A stretch of DNA of 64,000 nucleotides from Propionibacteriales bacterium (lineage in GTDB: Bacteria; Actinomycetota; Actinomycetes; Propionibacteriales; Nocardioidaceae): positions 248,001 to 312,000 of the forward strand of contig JAPLCB010000011.1 of the NCBI GenBank assembly GCA_026392455.1, given 5' to 3'. Below are positions 15,619 to 24,043 of this stretch, piece by piece. The position numbers and the translations under genes are program-made. Below the pieces are notes generated by a model. It worked only from the letters and a program-made list of their open reading frames with translations. It was not told the origin of the DNA and did no database searches. Numbering within the stretch: the first letter of the stretch is position 1; every line of letters starts with the position of its first letter.

Positions 15619-16445
15619 CAGCCCGCCAACCTGACGGTGGTCGTGGAGCCCCAGATCGCCATGCTCAGGAACAGGTCGATGACGCTGACCGAGACGATGG
15701 AGGTACGCACCGCACGCCCCACGGCGACACCCACGCCTGCGGGTCCGCCGCTGGCGGTGTAGCCGTGGTAGCAGTGGATCAGGATGACCACGACCGAGAA
15801 GATCAGAACCTTGCCGAAGGACCAGAGCACGTCACCCGGCGGCAGGAACTGGTTGAAGTAGTGGTCGTAGGTGCCTGGGCTCTGCCCGAAGAACTGCGTG
15901 ACCACCAGCCGCGTCGCGAAGTACGACGACAGCAGGCCGACCACGTACAGCGGGGTGATCGCCACCAGACCGGCGATGATCCGGGTGGTGACCAGGAACG
16001 GCATCGACGGGATCGCCATCACCTCGAGGGCGTCGACCTCCTCGGAGATCCGCATCGCGCCGAGCTGTGCGGTGAAACCGCAGCCGACCGTTGCCGCCAG
16101 AGCGATGCCGGCGATCAGCGGAGAGATCTCGCGGGTGTTGAAGTACGCCGAGACGAAGCCCGAGAACGCCGCCGTACCGATCTGGTTCAGCGAGGCGTAG
16201 CCCTGGAGGCCGACCTCGGTACCGGTGAAGAACGCCAGCGCGGTGATGACACCGACCGTGCCGCCGATCACCGCGAGCGCACCGCTGCCCAGGGTGACCT
16301 CCGCCAGCAGGCGCAGGATCTCCTTCGGGTAGCGCTTGACCGACCTCGGGGTCGCGATGAGAGCGCGGATGTAGAACGCGAGCTGCTCACCCATGGTGTC
16401 GAGCGACTGCAGCGGACGCTCGTAGATTGCTTTCATGTTGGCCAT
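15618..16445 (-). CDS. MlaE/YrbE-type permease, second subunit (YrbEB)
   Basis: 275 residues, polytopic membrane protein of the MlaE family, the permease half of Mce ABC transporters. Diagnostic stretches are GTVGVITALAFFTGTEVGLQ, TAQLGAMRISEEVDALEVMA (the EQ-loop-like coupling helix for the ATPase) and MAIPSMPFLVTTRIIAGLVA. It pairs with the YrbEA subunit 5 bases upstream. No truncation is seen. Confidence 0.93.
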   Translation of the reverse strand: MANMKAIYERPLQSLDTMGEQLAFYIRALIATPRSVKRYPKEILRLLAEVTLGSGALAVIGGTVGVITALAFFTGTEVGLQGYASLNQIGTAAFSGFVSAYFNTREISPLIAGIALAATVGCGFTAQLGAMRISEEVDALEVMAIPSMPFLVTTRIIAGLVAITPLYVVGLLSSYFATRLVVTQFFGQSPGTYDHYFNQFLPPGDVLWSFGKVLIFSVVVILIHCYHGYTASGGPAGVGVAVGRAVRTSIVSVSVIDLFLSMAIWGSTTTVRLAG

Positions 16446-16449
16446 CGCG

Positions 16450-17235
16450 CTAACCCGTCTTTGGTGGAACGAGCTGGAAGTAGATGGCGCTCATCACGAA
16501 GTTCACGACGAACAGCAGCATGAAGGTGATGACCACGGACTCGTTCACCGCGTCACCCACACCCTTCGGGCCACCAGCGGCGTTCATGCCCTTGTACGCC
16601 GCGACGATGCCGGCGATCAGGCCGAAGACGAGCGCTTTCGCCATGCCTTGGTAGAGGTCGGGTAGCTGGGCCAGCGCCGTGAAGCTCGCCAGGTAGGCAC
16701 CCGGGGTCCCGTCCTGCAGCACCACGTTGAAGAAGTACCCGCCCATCACGCCGACGACGCTGACCAGACCGTTGAGGAAGACGGCGACCAGCATGCAGGC
16801 CAGGACGCGCGGTACGACGAGCCGCTGGATCGGGTCGATGCCGAGCACCATCATCGCGTCGAGCTCTTCGCGGATCTTGCGGGCGCCCATGTCGGCCGCG
16901 ATCGCCGAGCCACCGGCTCCCGCGATCAGCAACGAGGTCGCGATCGGCCCGGCCTCACGGACGACCGCGAGCACCGACGCGGACCCGGTGAAGGACTGGG
17001 CGCCGAACTGCTTGATCAGTCCGCCGACCTGCAGCGCGATGACAGCACCGAACGGAATGGCGACCAGGGCCGTGGGAACGATGGTCACCGACGCGATGAA
17101 CCACGCCTGTTGGAGGAATTCACGGGTCTGGAACGGTCGCTTGAAGAGCGAGCGTCCGACGTCAAGACCGAAGGCGAAGAGCTTGCCCGCAGTCCCGATC
17201 GGGGCCAGAACCCGATCAGCAGTAGCAGAGGACAT
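16450..17235 (-). CDS. MlaE/YrbE-type permease, first subunit (YrbEA)
   Basis: 261 residues, MlaE-family inner-membrane permease. Family marks are PFGAVIALQVGGLIKQFGAQ, AADMGARKIREELDAMMVLG and DPIQRLVVPRVLACMLVAVF, with about five to six hydrophobic helices. The gene lies between the ATPase gene (6 bases upstream) and YrbEB. The two permeases probably form a heterodimer on which the MCE tube sits. Confidence 0.93.
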   Translation of the reverse strand: MSSATADRVLAPIGTAGKLFAFGLDVGRSLFKRPFQTREFLQQAWFIASVTIVPTALVAIPFGAVIALQVGGLIKQFGAQSFTGSASVLAVVREAGPIATSLLIAGAGGSAIAADMGARKIREELDAMMVLGIDPIQRLVVPRVLACMLVAVFLNGLVSVVGVMGGYFFNVVLQDGTPGAYLASFTALAQLPDLYQGMAKALVFGLIAGIVAAYKGMNAAGGPKGVGDAVNESVVITFMLLFVVNFVMSAIYFQLVPPKTG

Positions 17236-17241
17236 CCGTGC

Positions 17242-18195
17242 TCAGGCCCCCGGAGCCATGGACATGCCCTCGGCGAACGATCCCGGAGGCGGCGTGACGC
17301 CGTTGACCCGGCACCACTCGCCGGCGGGGCGCTGGCTGCGACGCGGGATCCCCGAGGACGGGTCCTGCTGCAGCGGGATCGGCGGCAACGGCGGCAGGTC
17401 CTGGTCCTTCTCGGCCTCGAGCTCGTCGGCGTCCTTCTCCTCCGACATCCCGATCGGGCCGACCCGCTGGGCGTTGAGGAACTGGCGCACGACGGGCTCC
17501 TCGGACGAGAGCAGCATCTCCCGGGGACCGAACATCGCCAGGTGCTTGTGGTAGAGCAGGCCGATGTTGTCCGGGACCGTCCGGGCGGTGTTGATGTCGT
17601 GGGTCACGATCAGGAACGTCGCGTCGATCTGCGCGTTCAGGTCGACGATCAGTTGGTTCAGGAACGACGTGCGGACCGGGTCCAGACCCGAGTCCGGCTC
17701 GTCGAACAGCAGGATCTCGGGGTCCAGCACCAACCCACGGGCCAGGCCGGCACGCTTGCGCATACCACCGGAGATCTCACCGGGAAGCTTGTCCTCGGCG
17801 CCGAGAAGACCGACCAGGTCCATCTTCTCCATCACGATGTTGCGGATCTCGGACTCCGACTTGCGGGTGTGCTCACGCAAGGGGAACGCGACGTTGTCGT
17901 AGAGGTTCATCGAGCCGAACATCGCGCCGTCCTGGAACAGCACCCCGAAGAGCTTGCGGATCTCGTAGAGCTCCTTCTCCGGGCAGGAGGCGATGTCGAC
18001 ACCCTCGATGATGACCTTGCCCTCGTTGGGCTTGAGCAGACCGATGATCGTCTTGAGGAGCACCGACTTACCGGTACCCGACGGACCGAGCATCACGCTG
18101 ATCTCGCCAGCCGGGATCGTCAGGGTCACGTCTTTCCAGATCAGCGACTTACCGAAGCTCTTGGTCAGGTGCTCGATCTGAATCTCGACGCCCAT
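17242..18195 (-). CDS. mceG: Mce transport ATP-binding protein (MceG/Mkl, MlaF-like)
   Basis: 317 residues. ABC ATPase with Walker A GPSGTGKS at residues 37-44, Q-loop LFQDGAMFGSMN, signature ISGGMRKRAGLARGL, Walker B EILLFDEPDSGLDP and H-loop LIVTHDI. The GGMRKR signature is typical of MlaF/MceG. A C-terminal extension of about 70 residues beyond the ATPase core is charged and then Pro-rich, as in mycobacterial Mkl, where it is linked to complex stability. The start ATG has a good AGGGAG site. It is the first gene of the mce operon and probably powers lipid import. In M. tuberculosis the orthologue mkl is an orphan near rplL, a matching position. Confidence 0.93.
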   Translation of the reverse strand: MGVEIQIEHLTKSFGKSLIWKDVTLTIPAGEISVMLGPSGTGKSVLLKTIIGLLKPNEGKVIIEGVDIASCPEKELYEIRKLFGVLFQDGAMFGSMNLYDNVAFPLREHTRKSESEIRNIVMEKMDLVGLLGAEDKLPGEISGGMRKRAGLARGLVLDPEILLFDEPDSGLDPVRTSFLNQLIVDLNAQIDATFLIVTHDINTARTVPDNIGLLYHKHLAMFGPREMLLSSEEPVVRQFLNAQRVGPIGMSEEKDADELEAEKDQDLPPLPPIPLQQDPSSGIPRRSQRPAGEWCRVNGVTPPPGSFAEGMSMAPGA

Positions 18196-18365
18196 GAACT
18201 ACTCCCTCTAGATCGATTGGCAGGGGTGTGACTCCCGACACTCCCACTACGGCTAACCAACGAGTAACCGCAGGCTAAGTTACGCGGAGTTTGCGCTCAC
18301 GTCACTATGCACGACATACGTCTCATATTTTCGGTACTGAACTGGCGCGCGAGTGCGTAAGTAGG

Positions 18366-18407
18366 CAGAAGAGCGGCCGCGCCCCGAAGGACACGACCGC
18401 TCTTCTG
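18366..18407 (-). terminator. Hairpin downstream of rplL
   Basis: An 11-bp perfect inverted repeat (18366-18376 with 18397-18407) encloses a 20-base loop about 40 bases after the rplL stop. The tail on the minus strand is only weakly T-rich. It most likely ends the rplJ-rplL transcript and separates it from the mce operon. The remaining bases to the mceG start (18196-18365) are AT-richer than their surroundings and should hold the mce promoter, but no convincing box pair was found. Confidence 0.65.
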
Positions 18408-18449
18408 TGGGACCAGAGATGCAGAAGTGATGCAGCGCTGGTCAGCGGA

Positions 18450-18839
18450 TCACTTGAGCGAGATCGACGCGCCGGCGGCCTCGAGGGCCTCCTTCGCCTT
18501 CTCGGCAGTCTCCTTGTTGACGCCTTCGAGGATCGCCTTCGGGGCGGCCTCGACCAGGTCCTTGGCTTCCTTCAGACCCAGGGAGGTCAGCGCGCGGACC
18601 TCCTTGATGACGTTGATCTTCTTGTCGCCCGCGGCGTCGAGGATCACGTCGAAGGAGTCCTGCTCCTCGGCGGCCTCGGCGCTCGCGCCACCGCCAGCGG
18701 CGGGAGCAGCGGCAACGGCGACCGGCGCAGCGGCGGTGACGCCGAAGGCCTCTTCGAACTGCTTCACGAACTCGCTGAGCTCCAGGAGAGTCATCTCCTT
18801 GAAAGCGTCGAGCAGCTCGTCGGTGCTGAGCTTCGCCAT
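18450..18839 (-). CDS. rplL: 50S ribosomal protein L7/L12
   Basis: 129 residues. N-terminal dimerisation part ([20 protein letters not shown]), Ala-rich hinge (about residues 35-55) and the C-terminal factor-binding domain ([40 protein letters not shown]). It is the stalk protein that recruits GTPase translation factors. It follows rplJ, the usual pair, with a purine-rich binding site (GGAAGGAAC) before the ATG. Confidence 0.98.
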   Translation of the reverse strand: MAKLSTDELLDAFKEMTLLELSEFVKQFEEAFGVTAAAPVAVAAAPAAGGGASAEAAEEQDSFDVILDAAGDKKINVIKEVRALTSLGLKEAKDLVEAAPKAILEGVNKETAEKAKEALEAAGASISLK

Positions 18840-18915
18840 GGTGGCGTTCCTTCCGTTCGTGGCTGGGCCTGGTCAGGCGTCAGCCAAGGTTTCTTGGTGG
18901 GTGGTTGCCGCAGAA

Positions 18916-19614
18916 CTACTCGGCGGGCGCTTCGTCGGCGTCGGCCTCGGCCGCAGGGGCCTCGGTCTCGACCGCTTCAGCAGCCTCGGCCTCGGCGACG
19001 GGGGCTTCGGCGTCTGCCGCGGCCTCCGGCTCCTCAGCAGGGGCTTCCTCCGCAACAGCGGCAGCGGGCTCGCCCGCACCACCCTGGAGGACTGACGGGT
19101 CCTGCTGCGCCTTCGCTTCCAGGGCACCCACGAGACGGGCGGCCTGGGCGAGCGGGGCGTTGAGCAGGTAGACGGCCTGGCTGAGCGACGCGAGCATGGC
19201 GCCCGCGAGCTTGCCCAGGAGAACTTCGCGGGACTCGAGGTCGGCGAGCTTGCCGATCTCTGCAGCGTCCATCAAAGAACCGTCGATGTAGCCGCCCTTG
19301 ATGACGAGGGCGGGGTTTGCCTTGGCGAAGTCACGCAGACCCTTGGCCGCTTCGACAACGTCTCCGTTGATGAAGGCGATCGCAGTCGGGCCGTTGAGCA
19401 GGTCGTCGAATCCTTCGACGCCGGCTTCGGTGGCCGCGAGCTTGGTCAGCGTGTTCTTGACCACGGCGTAGTTGGCGTTCTCGCCGAGAGCCTTGCGCAG
19501 GTCGCGCAGCTGCTTCACGGTGAGTCCGCGGTACTCGGTCAGCACAGCGCCGGCGGAATCGTTGAACGAATCGACGATCTCCGCAACAGCTGCTGCCTTG
19601 TCTGGCCGCGCCAT
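18916..19614 (-). CDS. rplJ: 50S ribosomal protein L10 with long acidic tail
   Basis: 232 residues from the ATG at 19614 ([20 protein letters not shown]), preceded by GGAAGGAGT. The first 175 residues are ordinary L10 ([40 protein letters not shown]), ending with the helix that binds L7/L12. Residues from about 178 onward form an Ala/Glu-rich acidic tail of more than 50 residues, absent from most L10 proteins. L10 normally binds its own leader RNA to repress translation. Confidence 0.97.
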   Translation of the reverse strand: MARPDKAAAVAEIVDSFNDSAGAVLTEYRGLTVKQLRDLRKALGENANYAVVKNTLTKLAATEAGVEGFDDLLNGPTAIAFINGDVVEAAKGLRDFAKANPALVIKGGYIDGSLMDAAEIGKLADLESREVLLGKLAGAMLASLSQAVYLLNAPLAQAARLVGALEAKAQQDPSVLQGGAGEPAAAVAEEAPAEEPEAAADAEAPVAEAEAAEAVETEAPAAEADADEAPAE

Positions 19615-19702
19615 GGGGACTCCTTCCAACTTGCACTGGTCTGTGCCCGGGCGCCGTACGGGTTGCACGACGTCCGACGTACCTCTGACCAGAGAAAGCA
19701 GA

Positions 19703-19730
19703 ACGCCCCGGTGCAGGGCACACGGGGCGT
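19703..19730 (-). promoter_or_regulatory. Hairpin in the rplJ (L10) leader
   Basis: The 350 bases between rplA and rplJ contain no gene. About 90 bases upstream of rplJ an 8-bp GC stem (19703-19710 with 19723-19730) is followed on the minus strand by a pyrimidine-rich run (TTCTGCTTTCTCT), giving the look of an attenuator. It is a candidate for the L10 autoregulatory leader. I cannot confirm the Rfam L10-leader fold by eye. Confidence 0.45.
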
Positions 19731-19886
19731 GAGGCGGCGGACCACCTGTTGCTTCAGTGTCTCCTGCGCAGGTCGTCCGCTGTCGCGAACCTTCACATCA
19801 CTCCGGGTTGGACCCAGCGCAATGAACCGGCGGTCTTCGGTTACAAGGGGGAACTCTAAGGCCTGCCCGCCCGAGTCACCAAATCG

Positions 19887-19937
19887 CCGAGAGGGCGCAG
19901 ATGTCCCGCGAGTAGCGGGACATCTGCGCCCTCTCGG
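19887..19937. repeat. Perfect 23-bp inverted repeat, extragenic palindrome family 1
   Basis: Arms 19887-19909 and 19915-19937 are perfectly complementary around a 5-base loop (GAGTA). It lies 28 bases downstream of the rplA stop, so it may act as a terminator. The core GGGCGCAGATGTCCC reappears, in diverged form, between hxlR and dnaE2 at 52534-52602, showing that this is a dispersed element and not just a local terminator. Confidence 0.85.
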
Positions 19938-19964
19938 CTGGTGCCGGGGCAGACGTGCTGCCGG

Positions 19965-20681
19965 TTAGGCGTTCTCGTCCTCGACCGCGACGTTGCGGGT
20001 GCGGTTCGGGTCGACCTGGACGCCGGGGCCCATGGTCGTGGAGACGGTGACCTTCTTGAGGTAGCGGCCCTTGGAGCTGGACGGCTTGAGCCGGAGCACC
20101 TCTTCGAGCGCCGCGGCGTAGTTCTCGGCGAGCTGGACCTCGGAGAACGAGGCCTTGCCGATGATGAAGTGCAGGTTCGCGTGCCGGTCGACCCGGAACT
20201 CGATCTTGCCACCCTTGATGTCGGTCACGGCCTTGGCCACGTCCTGGGTCACGGTGCCGGTCTTCGGGTTCGGCATCAGGCCGCGCGGGCCCAGGACCCG
20301 AGCGATCCGACCGACCTTGCCCATCAGGTCAGGCGTGGCGACTGCGGCGTCGAAGTCGGTCCAGCCGCCGGCGACCTTCTCGATCAGCTCGTCGCCACCG
20401 ACGAAATCGGCGCCAGCGGCGCGGGCCTCGTCAGCCTTGTCGGCGTTCGCGAACACCAGGACGCGCACGGTCTTGCCGGTGCCGTTGGGCAGGCTGACCG
20501 TGCCACGGACCAGCTGGTCGGCCTTGCGCGGGTCGACCCCGAGGCGCATGACGACGTCGACGGTCTCGTCGAACTTCTTCTTCGAGGTGGACTTGGCGAT
20601 CTTGATGGCGGCCAGCGGGGAGAAGAGCTCGTCCTTGTCGAACTGCTCAGCCGCTGCGCGGTAGGTCTTGCTGCGCTGCAT
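19965..20681 (-). CDS. rplA: 50S ribosomal protein L1
   Basis: 238 residues, full length. Family marks include [58 protein letters not shown] and [13 protein letters not shown]-like [21 protein letters not shown]1 forms the E-site stalk of the large subunit and represses the rplK-rplA mRNA. It follows rplK by 88 bases. Confidence 0.98.
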   Translation of the reverse strand: MQRSKTYRAAAEQFDKDELFSPLAAIKIAKSTSKKKFDETVDVVMRLGVDPRKADQLVRGTVSLPNGTGKTVRVLVFANADKADEARAAGADFVGGDELIEKVAGGWTDFDAAVATPDLMGKVGRIARVLGPRGLMPNPKTGTVTQDVAKAVTDIKGGKIEFRVDRHANLHFIIGKASFSEVQLAENYAAALEEVLRLKPSSSKGRYLKKVTVSTTMGPGVQVDPNRTRNVAVEDENA

Positions 20682-20769
20682 TGTCGTTGTCTCTTTCTAT
20701 TGCCGGGTCGCGCTCAGCGCGTCACCGGGACGATGTGGTTAGCGAGCCAGCGCGGCTCTCCCACGGGGT

Positions 20770-21198
20770 TCAGTCAGTCAGGACGCCCATGGAGCGGGCA
20801 GTTCCTTCGATGATCTTCATGGCGGCGTCGATGTCGTTGGCGTTGAGGTCGACCAGCTTGGTCTCGGCGATCTCGCGCACCTGGTCCTTGGTCAGCTTGC
20901 CGACCTTGTCCTTCTGCGGGACACCGGAGCCCTTGGCGATACCAGCGGCCTTCTTGATCATCTCGGCGGCCGGCGGCGTCTTCGTGATGAAGTCGAAGGT
21001 CCGGTCTTCGTAGATGGTGATCTCGACGGGGATGACGTTCCCGCGCATGGCTTCGGTCTGGGCGTTGTACGCCTTGCAGAAGTCCATGATGTTGACACCG
21101 TGCGGACCCAGGGCGGTACCCACGGGCGGGGCCGGCGTAGCGGCTCCGGCCTGGAGCTGCACCTTGACCAGCGCGGCGATCTTCTTCTTCGGAGGCAT
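20770..21198 (-). CDS. rplK: 50S ribosomal protein L11
   Basis: 142 residues, standard length. Clear matches: [59 protein letters not shown] and a C-terminal rRNA-binding domain ending [16 protein letters not shown]. It binds 23S rRNA at the GTPase centre. The ATG is preceded by AGAAGGAAG. Confidence 0.98.
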   Translation of the reverse strand: MPPKKKIAALVKVQLQAGAATPAPPVGTALGPHGVNIMDFCKAYNAQTEAMRGNVIPVEITIYEDRTFDFITKTPPAAEMIKKAAGIAKGSGVPQKDKVGKLTKDQVREIAETKLVDLNANDIDAAMKIIEGTARSMGVLTD

Positions 21199-21297
21199 TG
21201 CTTTCTTCCTTCTATCGTGTGGTCATGACGGGATCTGGGATCCCTGCCACCTGTTGTTGCCCCGGTGATTCTCTCACCGAGATTTCGAGACGGTCAC

Positions 21298-21377
21298 CTT
21301 CAGTCCCTCGCAAGCTCGGGTCTGAAGCTGCCCTCCTCAATCTTTTCGGCCTACAGCGCTTCGCAAGCTCAGCGCTG
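21298..21377 (-). other. Twin hairpins with identical loops between nusG and rplK
   Basis: Two adjacent stem-loops share the same 10-base loop TCGCAAGCTC. The first has a 10-bp stem with one mismatch (21298-21307 with 21318-21327); the second has a perfect 7-bp stem (21354-21360 with 21371-21377). They lie directly downstream of the nusG stop and about 100 bases upstream of rplK. They may end the secE-nusG transcript or act in the rplK-rplA leader. Nearby TTTCGAGACGGTC and CTCCTCAATC also hint at a decayed member of repeat family 2. Confidence 0.6.
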
Positions 21378-21380
21378 GGC

Positions 21381-22211
21381 TCAAACCTTCTCGATCTGGT
21401 TGAAGCTCAGCTCGACCGGGGTCTCCCGGCCGAAGATCTCGACGAGAGCCTTGACGCGCTGGGCCTCCGCGTTGATCTCGGTGATCGTCGCGTGCAGCGT
21501 GGCGAACGGCCCGTCGACGACCATGACCGAGTCGGAGACGTCGAAGTCTGCGACCGCGACCTGCGGACGGGTGTTCGTGCGGACCGGCGTTCCGCTGCTC
21601 GCAGCCTCGGCGACGGCTGCTGCCTCGGCCTCGGCCTGGACCGCCGGGGCGAGCATGTTCTCGACCTCGTCGAGGCTCAGCGGCACCGGCTGGTGGCTGT
21701 GGCCGACGAAGCCGGTGACCGACGGGGTGTGCCGCACGGCGCCCCAGGACTCGTCGTTGAGGTCCATCCGGACCAGGACGTAGCCGGGCAGAACGGTGCG
21801 CTTGACCAGCTTGCGCTGGCCGTTCTTGATCTCGGCGACCTCTTCGGTCGGCACGATCACCTCGTGGATGTAGTCCTCCATGTTGAGGGACACGATCCGG
21901 TTCTCGAGGTTGGCCTTCACCCGGTTCTCCATGCCGGAGTAGGTGTGGACCACGAACCAGTCGCCGACCTTGGCGTGCAGCGCCGCACGGAACTCGGCGA
22001 GCGGGTCGACCGACGCAGCGTCGATGTCGTCCTCGGTGTCGTCGGCAACCTCGGCGTCGGCCTCGTCTGCAACCTCGTCCTCGGGCGCGTCGTCAGTCTC
22101 GGTCACAGCCTCGCCGGACTCCAGGGTCTCCTCGACCTCCGGGGTCGGCTCATCAGCAGGGGCGACCTCGTGGTCGACGTCCTGGGTGGGCTCGTCGTAC
22201 TGCTCCGACAC
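21381..22211 (-). CDS. nusG: Transcription termination/antitermination factor NusG
   Basis: 276 residues from a GTG ([16 protein letters not shown]). The NGN domain begins near residue 90 ([20 protein letters not shown]) and includes [20 protein letters not shown] and VTGFVGH; the C-terminal KOW domain contains [14 protein letters not shown] and [17 protein letters not shown]. The first 85 or so residues are an acidic, disordered-looking extension found in many actinobacterial NusG proteins. NusG binds RNA polymerase and couples it to Rho or the ribosome. It follows secE, the conserved pair. Confidence 0.97.
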   Translation of the reverse strand: MSEQYDEPTQDVDHEVAPADEPTPEVEETLESGEAVTETDDAPEDEVADEADAEVADDTEDDIDAASVDPLAEFRAALHAKVGDWFVVHTYSGMENRVKANLENRIVSLNMEDYIHEVIVPTEEVAEIKNGQRKLVKRTVLPGYVLVRMDLNDESWGAVRHTPSVTGFVGHSHQPVPLSLDEVENMLAPAVQAEAEAAAVAEAASSGTPVRTNTRPQVAVADFDVSDSVMVVDGPFATLHATITEINAEAQRVKALVEIFGRETPVELSFNQIEKV

Positions 22212-22275
22212 GTTTACTCCGTTGTTCGTTTCGTGGTGCTGAGGTGGTGCCCGACCGGTGGTGCCGGTCGTGGGG

Positions 22276-22482
22276 CTAGTTGTCGCTGCCGTCGCCGAAG
22301 AGCGCGAAGACGGCCTTACCGAAGGCCAGGTCGAGGCCCGCGACGATGCCGATCATCACCAGCACGAAGACCATCACGACGATGAAGTAGGTGACCAGCT
22401 GCTGCTGCGTCGGGTACACGACCTTGCGCAGCTCGGCAACGATCTGCCGGTAGAACGTGATCGGGCTCGTACGTTCCGCCAC
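22276..22482 (-). CDS. secE: Preprotein translocase subunit SecE
   Basis: 68 residues with a GTG start. One transmembrane helix ([20 protein letters not shown]) follows the amphipathic cytoplasmic motif [20 protein letters not shown], the conserved SecE signature. It clamps the SecY channel. It lies between tRNA-Trp and nusG, as in most actinobacteria. Confidence 0.97.
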   Translation of the reverse strand: MAERTSPITFYRQIVAELRKVVYPTQQQLVTYFIVVMVFVLVMIGIVAGLDLAFGKAVFALFGDGSDN

Positions 22483-22524
22483 GGTTACCTACTTCCTCTC
22501 GTCGGTTCCACAGTGATTCCAGTG

Positions 22525-22597
22525 CAGGGCACGAGGGACTTGAACCCCCAACCCCCGGTTTTGGAGACCGGTGCTCTGCCAATTGAGCTAGTGCCCT
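22525..22597 (-). tRNA. tRNA-Trp (CCA anticodon)
   Basis: 73 bases. The acceptor stem pairs AGGGCAC (22597-22591) with GTGCCCT (22532-22526), and the discriminator base is G at 22525, as expected for tRNA-Trp. The anticodon loop is CTCCAAA flanked by CCGGT/ACCGG, giving anticodon CCA. A T-loop GGGGGTTCAAGTCCC is present. The 3' CCA is not encoded. It sits upstream of secE, a conserved context. Confidence 0.96.
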
Positions 22598-22755
22598 TCG
22601 GAGTCGTCCGGGCATGCCAAAGCATTGCCCGAGGACACCAAAAGAGAAGTCTACGGGTCGGCGCCAGCCAAAGTCGAACCGAGTCCCCCAGGGCCGACGT
22701 GCACGGTTCGGCAACCGCCTCGCCGTACCCGGCCACCCTCTGGAACGATAGGCCC

Positions 22756-24039
22756 GTGAGCACCTCGACCGAGCCCCTGTCCGCACAGTCCTCCGCCGAC
22801 CTGGCCGCCTTCCTGGCCACCCAGAAGACGGCCTACGACGCGCTGGTCGCCAGCGGGCTGAAGCTCGACCTGACCCGTGGCAAGCCCGCGGCCGCGCAGC
22901 TCGACCTGTCCGACGCCCTCCTCGGCCTGCCGACGTCGGTCAAGGACGCGTCGGGGGTGGACACCCGCAACTACGGCGGCCTCGAGGGCATCACCGAGCT
23001 CCGCGCGATGTTCGCCGAGCTGCTCTGGGTCGAGACCGAGCAGGTCGTCGCCGGCGGCAACTCCAGCCTGGTGATGATGCGCGAGGTCCTGGTCGACCTG
23101 TGGCTCAAGGGCGGCGTGGACAGCGAGCGCCCGTGGAGCCAGGAGGAGAAGGTCACCTTCATCTGCCCGGTCCCCGGCTACGACCGGCACTTCACCCTGC
23201 TGGACTGGTTCGGCATCGACACCGTGACCGTCCCGATGAACGACGACGGTCCCGACGTCGAGGCCGTGGCCCGGCTGGCCGCGGACGACCCGAGCATCAA
23301 GGGCATCTGGATCGTGCCGACGTACGCCAACCCCAGCGGGTCGATCGTCACCCAGGAGATCGCCGAGCGACTGGCCTCGATGCCGACCGCGGCCGGCGAC
23401 TTCAAGATCTTCTGGGACAACGCCTATGCCTTTCACCACCTGACCGAGGACGAGGCCAAGAGCGCAGACATCCTCAGCCTGGCTTCCGCGGCCGGCCACC
23501 CGCACCGGCCGATCATGTTCGCCTCGACCTCGAAGATCACCTACGCCGGGGCCGGGGTCGCGTTCCTGGCCGGCTCGGTCGAGACCGTGAAGTGGTACAC
23601 CACCCACCTCGGTAAGGGCGCCATCGGTCCGGACAAGCTCAACCAGCTGCGGCACGCCGAGTTCTTCGGCTCGCCCCAAGGCGTCCGGGACCACATGGCC
23701 AAGCACCGAGCGATCATCGCGCCCAAGTTCGACGAGGTCGAGCGGGTGCTGACCGAGCGCCTCGGCGGCCTCGGCGTCGCCTCGTGGACCAAGCCGACCG
23801 GTGGCTACTTCGTCAGTCTCGACGTCCTGGACGGCACCGCCGCACGGGTCGTCGAGCTGGCCAAGCAGGCCGGCATCGCGCTCACCCCGGCCGGGGCGTC
23901 CTTCCCGAACGGGAACGACCCGCACGACCGGAACATCCGGCTGGCACCGACGTTCCCCGGTCTGGCCGAGGTCACCGAAGCGATGGAGGCCGTGGCGACC
24001 TGCGTGCTGCTCGCCGCAGCCGAGAAGCTCAGCAGCTGA
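22756..24039 (+). CDS. Aminotransferase class I/II, aspartate aminotransferase subgroup Ic type
   Basis: 427 residues from the GTG at 22756 (MSTSTEPLSAQSSADLAAFL). PLP-dependent aminotransferase of the AspT (Ic/MocR-like) group: LTRGKPAAAQLDLSDALLGL near the N-terminus, NYGGLEGITELRAMFAELL, CPVPGYDRHFTLLDWFGIDT, YANPSG, DNAYAFHHL and the Schiff-base lysine in FASTSKITYAGAGVAF. In corynebacteria this enzyme interconverts aspartate and oxaloacetate; the substrate here is inferred from family likeness. It is followed after four bases by the deaminase gene, suggesting co-transcription. Confidence 0.88.
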   Translation: MSTSTEPLSAQSSADLAAFLATQKTAYDALVASGLKLDLTRGKPAAAQLDLSDALLGLPTSVKDASGVDTRNYGGLEGITELRAMFAELLWVETEQVVAGGNSSLVMMREVLVDLWLKGGVDSERPWSQEEKVTFICPVPGYDRHFTLLDWFGIDTVTVPMNDDGPDVEAVARLAADDPSIKGIWIVPTYANPSGSIVTQEIAERLASMPTAAGDFKIFWDNAYAFHHLTEDEAKSADILSLASAAGHPHRPIMFASTSKITYAGAGVAFLAGSVETVKWYTTHLGKGAIGPDKLNQLRHAEFFGSPQGVRDHMAKHRAIIAPKFDEVERVLTERLGGLGVASWTKPTGGYFVSLDVLDGTAARVVELAKQAGIALTPAGASFPNGNDPHDRNIRLAPTFPGLAEVTEAMEAVATCVLLAAAEKLSS

Positions 24040-24043
24040 CCTC

